Assembly (NCBI GenBank): GCA_030440445.1
Contig: CP098528.1
Coordinates: 3,968,001-4,032,000, forward strand
Reading direction: 5' to 3'
DNA from: Halomonas sp. KG2
GTDB taxonomy: Bacteria; Pseudomonadota; Gammaproteobacteria; Pseudomonadales; Halomonadaceae
Length of the DNA: 64,000 nucleotides
Made by a program: the position numbers and the translations under genes. Positions within the stretch are counted from its first letter, which is position 1. Every line of letters starts with the position of its first letter. The notes beneath the pieces were generated by a model. That model was not told the DNA's origin. It saw nothing but the letters and a program-made list of their open reading frames with translations, and did no database searches. This document shows, piece by piece, positions 52,848-63,800 of the stretch.

Positions 52848-53168
52848 TTATTCGTTAAGACGGTGCTGCAGTGAGTCCAACTCCTCGGTGTGCTCTTCAA
52901 GCTCACGCACTTCTTCCTGGCTCTCTCTAATCTCTTCGGCAGCCTCAGCAAGGATTTGCTCATTCGTGCAATGCTCTTCGATGGAGTGCAACGCACGCTG
53001 CAATCCTCGAACACGATGTTGATTATCGTGTGCTTGGGCGTGCTCCAGCTGTTGACGTAAGACGGTCATTTTGTCTTCGCACAACCTGTCTGCTGCGTGC
53101 GCTGCTGGCAAAGATAAAACCCCAGCGGTTACCGCTAAACTTAAACAACCCAGCCATTTTCTGTTCAT
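52848..53168 (-). CDS. DUF1090 (YqjC-like) periplasmic protein
   Basis: The 106-residue protein has a signal peptide ending AAHAAD and the DUF1090 pattern: a Cys (CEDK), then EHAQAHDNQHRVRGLQRALHSIEEHC with the second Cys, and a long charged coiled C-terminus (EEIRESQEEVRELEEHTEEL). The two cysteines probably form a disulfide. The family (E. coli YqjC) is periplasmic and linked to envelope stress, function unclear. It is monocistronic. Confidence 0.87.
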   Translation of the reverse strand: MNRKWLGCLSLAVTAGVLSLPAAHAADRLCEDKMTVLRQQLEHAQAHDNQHRVRGLQRALHSIEEHCTNEQILAEAAEEIRESQEEVRELEEHTEELDSLQHRLNE

Positions 53169-53307
53169 TATTCGCTCCTAGCACTCTACGAGCCTTACAA
53201 GGTAAACATAGAGAAGCATTACAGCTTTATAAAACTATAGGTCAAATAGCCAGGCTGCCAATCTTCGCCGCCCGTGGAGCACCCCAGACGAGCGGCGGAT
53301 GAACATA

Positions 53308-53691
53308 TTAAGCGCGCTCTTCTACGATCCAGCTAACCACTTCTTCGTTGCCAAATTTAGCTTTCCACTCTTTAATGACGTTGTGGTTGCCACCACGCGT
53401 TTCAACGACTTCCCCTGTGTGAGGATTCTTAAACACCTTTAAAGGACGCTTCTTGCGACCATCGGTACTACTGGTCTTGGTGACTTTAACTGATGAAGAC
53501 AGATATGATGGGTCAAGCATTTCGCATACATCGCGGGCTAGCTTGCCATGCTCTGTCATTAGCGTCTGTAATTTTTCCTTAAACTCCAGCTCTTTCTTCA
53601 GCTCGCTATTACTTTCAAGCGCTTGCAGCTCTTCCTGCAACTGCTTTAACATCTGTTCTTTCTTGATGTAGTCGCTCAGTACTGATGCCAT
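53308..53691 (-). CDS. MvaT/MvaU-like H-NS-type nucleoid protein
   Basis: The ATG at 53691 has GGAG 8 bp upstream, giving 127 residues; a 12-residue longer form is less likely. The N-terminal coiled coil (about 1-60; YIKKEQMLKQLQEELQALE...LKKELEFKEKLQTLM) serves oligomerisation. The C-terminal DNA-binding domain reads KVFKNPHTGEVVETRGGNHNVIKEWKAKFG (about 85-115), as in Pseudomonas MvaT. Such proteins silence AT-rich and foreign DNA. It lies in an AT-rich stretch near the adhesin gene. Confidence 0.92.
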   Translation of the reverse strand: MASVLSDYIKKEQMLKQLQEELQALESNSELKKELEFKEKLQTLMTEHGKLARDVCEMLDPSYLSSSVKVTKTSSTDGRKKRPLKVFKNPHTGEVVETRGGNHNVIKEWKAKFGNEEVVSWIVEERA

Positions 53692-53885
53692 GTTTTCATC
53701 TCCATAATTTGCTAATTGCTTTGCCATATACTGACTGCACAGTAAAACATGTTAAGAGCGCTACTTCAGTATGGCAGGCGTGCTCATGAACAAGCGCGGC
53801 CATTTAGCGATTATATACCGCGTAATTTCGTAATGTGGGCGTTCTCAATAAATTTTAAATATTATTTACATTCAGCAACGAGTGG

Positions 53886-54404
53886 CTATGCATTGACGAT
53901 GCCTAGCAATATCATAATGCCAGGAACCCACCCCGTAAAAACCGCACAGAAGAGTGTGTAAATCGCCACTGAGCGCTGTATTTTTTTTGCCAACGCTAAC
54001 AGGCAAAAAAAACTGAACCACAAAGCAGACCATGCAAACCAGCTAAGCGTATTCCACAGCTCGAAGTTGAGTCCTATATCGGTGATAGAGCTCGCTCCAA
54101 CAAACGCTGCTGTAATACTAACAAAGAAGCAGAACCATCCAAGTCCGATTCCATCCGCCTTTAAAAACTGGTTAGCCCCAACCCAAAGATAAGTAAAAGA
54201 AAATAGCAAGGTAAATGCCCCAGCGCTAATAGCAGCAGAATTATCCGGCTCTCGAAAAATCAAATAGACAGCAATCATGAAGCTCAACACACCAACCATT
54301 ATGTTGATGACAGATACCTCTTTGTCACCAATTTTGCCTAGCAGCCATATTCCGTTCACAAAAAGAACTGCTCCGACATATAGCAAGGTAAGCCCTAAAA
54401 TCAT
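53886..54404 (-). CDS. AmiS/UreI-family amide or urea channel (orphan)
   Basis: The ATG at 54404 (or GTG at 54407) follows AGGA and gives 172 residues with six hydrophobic helices. AmiS/UreI signatures are GLTLLYVGAVLFVNGIWLLGKIG at the start and FTYLWVGANQF...GLGWFCFFVSITA near 70-100. Family members let urea or short-chain amides through the inner membrane. No urease or amidase genes adjoin it. Formamide released by HutG (encoded 29 kb away) is one possible cargo, but this is speculation. The gene looks AT-rich. Confidence 0.87.
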   Translation of the reverse strand: MILGLTLLYVGAVLFVNGIWLLGKIGDKEVSVINIMVGVLSFMIAVYLIFREPDNSAAISAGAFTLLFSFTYLWVGANQFLKADGIGLGWFCFFVSITAAFVGASSITDIGLNFELWNTLSWFAWSALWFSFFCLLALAKKIQRSVAIYTLFCAVFTGWVPGIMILLGIVNA

Positions 54405-54840
54405 CACAACTATTCCTGTAGTTATATTTTAATTTTTTCTGGCGTTTTTTAGTTTTTTCTACTGCTCTACTGCATATTTAATAAATATCCACCCTCCTCT
54501 CCAGACACATCCACGCTTTAAAAGTGGAAGTAACTTCCAATTAGCTTGAGCGTCGACGTGTAAACCTATAACCGCTTATTTTTATTTTATTTTCATGAAA
54601 CACTTCACTTTCCTTCAAACGACAGGCAAGGCTTGGCAGCACATCATGCGGGCTAAGAAAGCCCGAAATGGCACCAAGAAAGGCTATTTTTAAAAACCGG
54701 GGGAGTATAGCAGGGGTTGCGCGCCCCACCATTGAAATTAGTGCTATAACCTCATAATAAACGGATGCCATAATTAAAAAAAACGCCAGGGTATTTTACA
54801 ACCCTGGCGCTGCACGCTTGTTACTGCCTCTATTGCTGAG
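54405..54840. other. Intergenic region before the adhesin 3' end
   Basis: In these 436 bp I see no convincing gene. A short minus-strand frame at 54541-54771 (76 codons) has no family resemblance or ribosome site I would trust. The region is AT-rich with T-runs near 54421-54470 and ends in the adhesin terminator. Confidence 0.6.
54774..54809 (-). terminator. Rho-independent terminator of the adhesin gene
   Basis: Read on the minus strand, a 9-bp stem (CGCCAGGGT / ACCCTGGCG) with an 8-nt loop is followed by eight T. It stands about 31 bp after the adhesin stop codon at 54841. Confidence 0.93.
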
Positions 54841-57800
54841 TTACTCCACGAGTATACCGCTCTGCACTTTCAACGAGATGTCTTCATCAGCGTTATTGTA
54901 GACTCGGAAAGTAACGCCATCTTCTATGAGATTGCCACCCTCGGTCCAGCCTGCCCCGAGGTCAACGGTGTCATTCTCATCACCTAAAATACTCAGCGTA
55001 TTTCGGTCATCGGTCATTTCCAGCACGTCTTCTGGACGCAGGGCATCCAGCGTATTGCTGCCGCTCTCCGTTAGGTCGAGGCGCTCGATATTATCGAAGT
55101 TAGCGTAGTCGTCCTGTTCCAGGTCCTCGCTGAAGCGCATCACGATAGTGTCATCGCCGCCCAGGGCGTCAATCGGTGAGCCGCTATACAACAGCGTATC
55201 GTCCCCCCCCGTCGGTTCGACGGCTGCGATATTGACCTCGAAGCTATCCGAAACATGCGCCGATTCATCGCTGCCGTCGGTGGTCCAGGCCTCGATAGCC
55301 ACAGAGCCTTGCATTGCCCCCTGCACCAGATACAGGTCGTTGATCTGATCCGGCGTGATACCGCTCAGGGTGTAGGTGTCACTGCCGCTGTCATAACTGA
55401 CGCTATCCAGCAGCGTATCGCCACCGCCGGTGAAGAAGCTGGCATGTTCGCCAAGCCCTGTTAGCTCGATCGTAGCGGTTTCCGAGCCGTCCATATCGGG
55501 CATAGCCGCGCTGAGGTTGAGCGGGATCTTGTCGCCTTCCTCGCCGAAGCTCAGCTCGGGCGACAGCGTGATGCCATCGGCCACGGCTTGAACGTCCACT
55601 TCCAAGTCAGTAGAGGTGGTCTCGCTCTCACCATTGCGGCTGGTCCGCGCCGTCAAGGTCAGGGCATCCGTCCCCTCAAGGGTACCGCTCCAGTTGCGCG
55701 GCGGCACCAGGCCCACGAAGTCCGGCATGCTGCCGTCGGCGTTGAGGATCGACCAGCCTCCTCCACCAACGTTATCAGCCAGCGTCGCCGAACCGGCATC
55801 GCTGCCGGTCTTGACCAGCCAGCCATCCGGCACCCCTTCGAGCAGCAAGGCGTCGAGGCTCTGGGAGGCATCCGGCAACGTGACGTCCAGCCCCTGCAGT
55901 GCGATCGGATTCTCCGGATCTTCAGAGCCGCTGACATCATCGACAGTGATCTCCGGCGGCGGTGGCGCGATCTCGGAAGCACTCGACCCTGTAGAGGTTT
56001 CGACATTGGCCGCACCAGTCTCCTGGGTCGTCGCCTCAGCGATAAGCGAAACGTTGCCCCAGGTATTGTCCCCCGGACGATAGCTCACCGTGACCGAGTC
56101 GCCCACGGAAACACCATCAATCACGTAGTTGCCGTCGCCATCCGGCGTGATCTCTTCGCCGTTGTACCACAGGGTGCCTGTGGCACCTTCACCGCTGCTC
56201 ATACCGGTCTCATCGAGCGTGATCACCAACTGCCCATCCACCAGACTGACATCGGGATTGTCCGCCGGGCTGGAGACGTCGATGGTGAAGTCGATATCCT
56301 CGCCGCTAACAGCATCGCCTGCGGAGACATTGACGGTTGGTTCGTCGGTCACCGGTGTCACCGGCGGCGTCACACTGATCGTCTCCGAGTTCTCCTCGCC
56401 GCTCGGCGCCTGGGTGGTCAGGGTGGTATCGAAGGAGAATTCTCCGTCGGTATCGTTCCAGTTGGCCGGCGGCGTCACGGTGATACCGTCCAGCAGCGCC
56501 TGCAGGCCAGCATTGCTGCCATCCTCGGTGCTGGCGTACCACACCAACTCGCCGTCGATGGTGGTCTGCTGCATACCGTTAACCACGGCGCCTGGCGGCA
56601 AATCGGAGATGGTCACCGCGCTGCGACCATCCGAGGTATCCCCGATCTGGGCATTGACCAGGTCGGACAGCGACCAGGGGGCATCCTCGGTCATGGTGGC
56701 ACCGGCATCTTCCCAGTTGATGATCTCGTTGGGATCCTCGCCGTCGCCAAAGTCACCCTCGCCGGTCAGCGTCCAGCTATCGCTGCCGCGCTCCTCCTGG
56801 CTAGTCGCGCCATTATCCTGAGTCACTGCGGTGATGGTGATTTCATGATTTTCGATAGCATCCACCTGGGTACCATCGCCCATGGTGAACTCGACGGTCT
56901 GGGTCAAGGTATCGGTGCCATTGAAGGCAACATCGGGATCGATCTCGATACGCCACTGGCTGCCGGTACCGCCGGCGACCTGGCCGACGAACTCGCCACC
57001 CACGACGCTGACCCCGGCGGGGACATTGTCGATCAACAGATACTTGAGTGACTCACTACCGTCGGTATCCGGCTGGGTGATATCGACGGTCACCTCGACA
57101 CGATCATTACCGTCGGCGGTGACATCTTTGTCATCGATGGTGGCGTCGCTGCCGCTGCCTTCGACATTTTCGATACCAGTGATGGTCACCGTTGGCATGT
57201 CGGTTACCGCCTCGATGATGACCTCATGGGTCTCGTTCTTGACCACCGTGGTGTCGCCAACAGTGCCTTCATAGCCAGGGTTGGGGGTATCGGTGATCTC
57301 GTACTGCACCTCGAGAGTGCCGGCACTACCGGAGAAGTGCTCGTCACCCTGGGCATAGATATTGTTCCAGGCACCGTCGGTCAGCTTATAGTAGCCGCCC
57401 TCCTCGACCACACCCGGCTCACCGTTCGCTGCGGCATCCGCCAGCGTCGTGCTGCCATCGCTGCCGTAGTAGAGTTCGAACTGATTGCCCGTGACGCTGG
57501 CAACCTCGATCCATACCGAATTCAACGACTCGTTGGTATCGCCGTTCTGCGGCTCGAAGCTCAGGTTAAGCTGCCCCAGTTGATCCTCGGCCAGACTGGA
57601 CTGGATGCTGAACCCTGCCTCCGGCGACGGCGTGACCTGGAAGGATACCTGCTGCTCGGCGCTCTCCAGAGTATCGCCGTCATCTTCGGTGACGATGGGT
57701 GTGACCGAGAAGTCCACCTGGCCGCTGAAGTTCTCCGGCGCGGTGATGGTGACGGCATTCGGATCGGTGGCAACCCAAACACGCTCGGCGCCCTCGCCGC

Positions 57801-60800
57801 GAATCAGCGTCGCGCCCTCGACATCGAACTGCTCGTCGAGGCCGGTGATGCGATAGGTCAGCATCTCCGAGCCATCGTCGGTTTGTTCGCCCGAAGTGGC
57901 GGTGATGATATCGCTCAGCGTGACGCTGGCACTACCATCATCCAGATCCTCTTCGGCGTAGACCGGCGTATCGGTGGTGACATCCGGCGCATCGGCGACC
58001 CCATCCACATGGACGTTGATCGACTTCTCGACCGGCGTCGCCAGGGTGTCAGTCTCACCACCATACTCATCAACGGTGACCACACTTGCGGTAAGCGTAA
58101 AGTCCTCGTTGCTATCCTGGGGTGGCGTGACGGTCAAAGGCGCATTGCGGTCGAAGTCCTCGATCTCGAAGGTGTCACTCTCGCCCGTAGAGGTCCAGGT
58201 TTGTTCACTACCTTCTGGCCCATAGGTGATCACGGCACCGGCTGGCGCTCCGGAAAGCGTGACCGTGAAGCTCTCGTTGGGATCTGAACTCTGTGGTCGA
58301 ATATCCAGCGCAATCGGCTCATCCTCGTTGCCCTCGGCCGGCGAGGCGACGTTCAGCGAAGCAAGATCGGCGACCGGTGTGTCGATCAAGATACCATCGA
58401 GAATGGCTTCGCCGGAGATGGCGGTATCCGTATTACCCTCGGCATCGGTATCCACCGTTTTGGCCTCAACGCGAATCCGGAACTCGCCCTTCTGGTTTGG
58501 CGCCGCACGGAACTCCAGGGTGTCCAGGTATTCCACCGGCACTTCGATGGGCGAGCCGGTATAGGTCTGCTCGACCCAGGTGGTGCCACCATCCGTGGAA
58601 TAGCGGAAGCTGGAGCCGTCGGCGCTACCACCCAGGCCTGAGACTAGTTCTGGCGTCAATAGAGCGAAGGTCTGCTCCGAGCCATCGGCGTCCTGGTTGG
58701 CCCAGCCGCTCGCCGGATTGAAACCATCGGCGTTGAGCGCGAACCACTCGTCTTCGACACCGTCCACGCCCGTGCCATAGGCATGGTTACCGTTCATGGT
58801 CAGATCGGGCTGGCCGTCGCCATCGCTATCGCCACCGACCTCTTCGGCGACCGGTGTCACTGCGACATCCGCCGTGACGTTGTGGGTCTGGGTATCCGAA
58901 CCGGTCGAGGCGGTGTCCACCACCTCCACCTGCAGCGACAGGCTTGCGTCCTCACTGCTATGGGCCGGTGGCGTGATGGTGTAGCCGGTATAGCTGCCGT
59001 CGGCCACATCGCTCGGATCGATCGTGAAGCCACCGCTGCCGTCACCGGTATGCAAGACAGTGCCGTCGCCATCCTTGATCACCCAGCCGTCCGGCACGCT
59101 GTCGATACTGATCGCCGTGATCGTCTCACTGCCATCGGTATCACTGACATCGAGATCCGCCAGGAAGGCGATATCGCTATCCTCCGGCCCCTCGGCGCTG
59201 ATATCGGCCGGCTTATCGGCGACCGGCAGGGTGTCGATATTCAGCGTGACCGAATCGTCCTTCACCGCGCCATCGGGATCGCCGGCATCGCTATCGCGAT
59301 CCTGAGCCTTGAGGGTGACGGTGATGTCGTCGAGATCGCCACTGAAATCGGCCGGCGGCGTCAGTGTCAGGGATGATGGAATCTGCGTCGACTCACCAGC
59401 GCCGAAGCTGCCGAGATCGGTCGCTGGAATAACGATGATGCCATCACTTCCCGCCGTGATGGTGCTGCCATTCACCGTAACCGACGTTCCCTCTGGAACA
59501 TCGCTAATTTCAAGCCAGCGCTCCTCGCTGCCGTCGAGATCCTCGAAGCTGGCGCCGAGCAGGTCGCCAAGGTCCAGCGCGCCGTCCTCGTCGATGGAGG
59601 CGGTATGGGTATCCCCGCCGTTGATGCTCAGATCGACATCGTCCGTCACCGCCTGCACACCGACATCTACCGAGGCGTTGCTGGTCGCACCGTCCACTCC
59701 GCCCAACGGGGTGCCGCTGTCGTCGACCTCATAGCTGGTCACGCTGACATCGACGGTAAAGTTCTCGTGGCTCTGGGCGATCGGATTGACCTGCAGCGTC
59801 TGGTACTGGGCCGTGGTCATGGTCAGATCACCAGCAGCGCCGTCGATGTGGGCACCATCAGAGAGCACAATGGTCAGCGATCCGCCATTGCTGCTATCGC
59901 TCGTCCACAGCACGTTGCCGCTGCCATCCAGCAATTCCGTGCCTTCGGGAATACCACTCAGGGTAATCTCGCCCAGCAGTTCGGGGTTGTCGCCAGCGGT
60001 GCCGGCACCGTTCTGATCCGTGGTATCGACAGGGCTCGGCGCCGTCAGATTCAGCGCGACCGCAGTATCTTCATCGGTCTGGACATTGCCACCTTGCAGA
60101 TCCGGCGCATCGGCAACCGGATTGACCGTCACGTTAACCGTAAAGGTCTTGGTTTCATTGTCGGTCGTCGTGGTATAGGTAAAGGAATCCTCACCGCTGT
60201 AGTGTTCGTTTGGCTCGTAGGTAATAGTGCCATCGTCGTTTACCTTGGCCTTACCGTATGTCGTTTCTACCCAACCATCTGCGTCCGGTGTTCCACCATC
60301 AATGCCGGTATTAGTGCCCGTCGCATCGGCATTGGTATTGAAGGTATTCTCGGTCGACCCGACATCTGAATCCTCCTCCACCGTGATGGCTTTAGGCTCA
60401 ACGCTGGGATCATCATCGACAACGGTGATGGTGAAGTCGGTTTCAACTTTATCATTATCACCGTCGGTGACTGTCAGATGCTGCAAGTTGATATCGAGGG
60501 TCTCGGCCCCGCCGTCATGATCCAGCGGCCGATGCAGCGTGAACTCATAGCCAGGTGTTGCCGCGGTCGGGTTGAGTATCTCGACCGTGAAGACCTTGCC
60601 GCTTTCACTACGATCAGCGCCGCGATAGCCCGTCAGGGTGTGGCCATCGTTACTAACGACATATTCCAGATCTTGTCCATCCGACGTCAGCTCGGCAGCT
60701 TCAAGAGCCGATACTGTCGAATCGACACCCCCTTCACTGAACTGGACATCCCCTGCACCATCGGTACCAAAATCCACTGCAAAGGTATCGGATACACTAG

Positions 60801-63800
60801 TAGCGGGCACATCAGGATCACTGCCCAAGGCCAGGTTGGCTTCGTCTACCGAGGCGTCAGAAGGCGGCATTGTTATGGAAGGACCATCGTCACGGAAGGT
60901 GAACCGACCGCCGACATCGACGGCTTCGCTATCGACGCTATCGCCATCGCCATCAACGGCGGTTGCCACCAGTTGGAGGGCACCGTCGTTCAGGGTGATG
61001 GCATCATCGTGGTCAGTGCTATCCGGGTGCTCCAACGGACGAGTCTGCGTCAGCGTCACGGCACCGCTGTCACCATCGATAGCGATCCGGAAGGCGATCT
61101 CGCCAGTGGGATTATTACCCACACGACCGACCACGTCGTCACCGTCCATAAAGAGGTGAACGGCTTCGCCCGTGGCGGTATCCATTACACCGGATACCGC
61201 ACCTTCGGTGACCTGCAGGCGATAGCTCGTGCTGTCTTCGCCATCTGCCCCATGGTCGATATCGAATACGCCGTCGATAAAGTCGGCATCGGTGGCGCTG
61301 ACTTCCCCAGCGGAGAAGTCGCTCTCATCGACTTCAACACTGCCCAGTTGGCCACTGTCGACATTTATCACCGGCTGATCATCAAGGATATTGATGGTCA
61401 CGGTATTGGTGACGGTATTGCCATGCTGATCGACCGCGGTGTACTCGAAGCTATCGGTCGGCGGCGTGCCGGAGTGGTCCGCGTCACTGTTCAGGGTGTA
61501 ATCGAAAGTGCCATCGGTATTGACCGTCCAGCTACCCAATGACGTCGAGCCGCTCTGCTGAGTCTCCACCGTCCAGCCCGACTGCAAGTCGAGGCTTCCA
61601 CCGCTGATGATCTCGCTGTCGGCGGACGCATCGGTGCCATCCGCCAGGCCCGCCTCATCTACGCTGCCCGTGGTGTCGGTCGGGGTACCTGCGACATCGG
61701 CAACGTCGATGGTCAGGGTCGCGGTGCTTTCGTCACCATCGCCGTCACGCACCGTGTAGGTGAAGACGTCCTGAACGTCGGCATTCGTACTGTCCGGATC
61801 GGCTACGTAGGTGTAACTGCCGTCAGCGTTGAGCATCAGCGTGCCGTATTCACCCTCGATTACCAGCGTGCCATTAGTCTCATCGGCCGTATTGCTTGGC
61901 ACATTATTGCTGGTCACCGCGAAGACTGTGACGCCGTCGGCGCCTTCGGTGTCGGCGACATCGCCCGGCGAGACACCATCGCCGCCGATCACGTTGCCAC
62001 TCGTATCAGCACCTTCAGTCACGGCGTTGGTATCGTCTTTGGCGGTCGGCGCGTCATCGACGATCTTGATATTGAGATCGCCGCTATCTGTCGAGCCATC
62101 CTCGTCGGTGGCCGTCACGGTGATGCTGTCCATCAGGTCATCAACGTTCTCGCTCGGTGCCGTGGTCAGCTCATAGCTGTAGTCGAGAGTGATAGTGCCG
62201 TCAGCGGTCTGGCTGTAGCCGTTGAGGGTCAGCTCGCCGTACTGGGTGGTCAGGCTTTGCGGCGTATCGCCCAGCGCTTCCACCTGCGCCTTGCTCAGTT
62301 CGAGAGTCGCCGGATCGCCGTTCTCGTCGGTATACGCCAGCGTCACCGCGCCCGTGTCCCGCAGGCCGTCCAGGGCGGTCAGCGTCAGGCTGGATTCGAC
62401 GCGGATGTCATCAGCGTCCGGCGCGGAGCCGTCCGCCAAGCCGCTCTCGAACACCACCTGATCAGTGATGTTGCCGTTCGGCGTGGTGGCGTCGTGGTCG
62501 TTGGGCACCTCGACGGTCACGCCGTCATCGCTGCCGTTGACCGTAATGGTCAACGTGGCATCGTCCGCATCACTGTCGCCGTCGGTCAGCGTATAGCTGA
62601 ACACTTCCTCCAACTGCTCACCGTCGCTTAGGCCTTGCACCGTGAGGTTGGCGTTGTCGAGCGTGTAGGTATAGCTGCCATCAGGATTAAGCGTCAGGGT
62701 GCCGTACTCGCCGTCGATCACCAAGGTGCCGCCGCTGTCGGTGGCGTCGTTGCCCGGTACGTTGTCGCTGGCCACGCCGGTCACCGTGGCACCGTCGGCG
62801 CCCTGGGTATCGGCCACATCGCCCAGCGAGGCACCACTATCGCCCAGCACATTGCCAGTCGTGGTGAGAGCGCTGTCTTCCGTCACTGCGTTGGTGTCGT
62901 CTTCGGCCACTGGCGCGTCGTCGACGATCTTGATGTTGAGATCGCCGCTGTCGGTCTGACCATCACGGTCGGTGGCGGTCACGGTGATGCTGTCCATCAG
63001 GTCATCGACGTTCTCGCTCGGTGCCGTGGTCAGCTCATAGCTGTAGTCGAGAGTAATAGTACCGTCAGCGGCCTGGCTGTAGCCGTTAAGGGTTAGCTCG
63101 CCGTACTGAGTGGTCAGTATTTGCGGATCGCTGCCCAGCGCTTCCACCTGCGCCTTGCTCAGCTCGAGATTCGCCGGATCACCGTTCTCGTCGGTATACG
63201 CCAGCGTCACCGCGCCCGTGTCCCGCAGGCCATCCGAGGCAGTGAGCGTCAGGCTGGATTCGACGCGGGTGTCATCAGCGTCCGGCGCGGAGCCGTCCGC
63301 CAGGCCGCTTTCGAACACCACTTGGTCAGTGATGTCGCCATCCGGCGTGATGGCGTCATGGTCGATCGGCACGTCGACGGAGACATCCCAATCCACCGGC
63401 TTCTGATCGTCGTCGCTGCTGGTATTGCCGGCCGGGTCGGTGACCGTGGCGGTGACGCTGACATCGGTGTCGCCCGGCGAGACTGGGACTTCGACGCTAA
63501 CGCCGTTGTCCAGATCGTCCTGGGTGACCTCGCGCTCGTCGAGGACGTTGCCGTCCTTGTCAGTCACGACCAGGGTGTCGCCCACTTCGGTGCCGTCTTG
63601 CAGGGTGACTTGGGCGGTGACGGTGCCGTCGTCGCCGATCTCGTCCTGGCTGTAGGTGCCGTCATCGCCGCTACCGGTCAGCTCCACTGTGACCGCAGGC
63701 GGCACGCTGTCCACCAGCTTCTTATCATCGTCGCTGGCGGTATTGCCTGCCGGGTCGGTGACCGTGGCAGTGACGCTGACGTCGGTGTCGCCCGGCGAGA

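Noticed and set aside
54541..54771. 76-codon minus-strand frame
   Set aside because: No family resemblance, no clear ribosome site, and an AT-rich intergenic setting.
55588..57051. Long plus-strand open frames across the adhesin (for example 487 codons)
   Set aside because: They are antisense shadows of a GC-rich, Asp/Gly/Thr-rich coding strand. They lack sensible domains and ribosome sites, and the minus-strand frame is continuous for over 9 kb.
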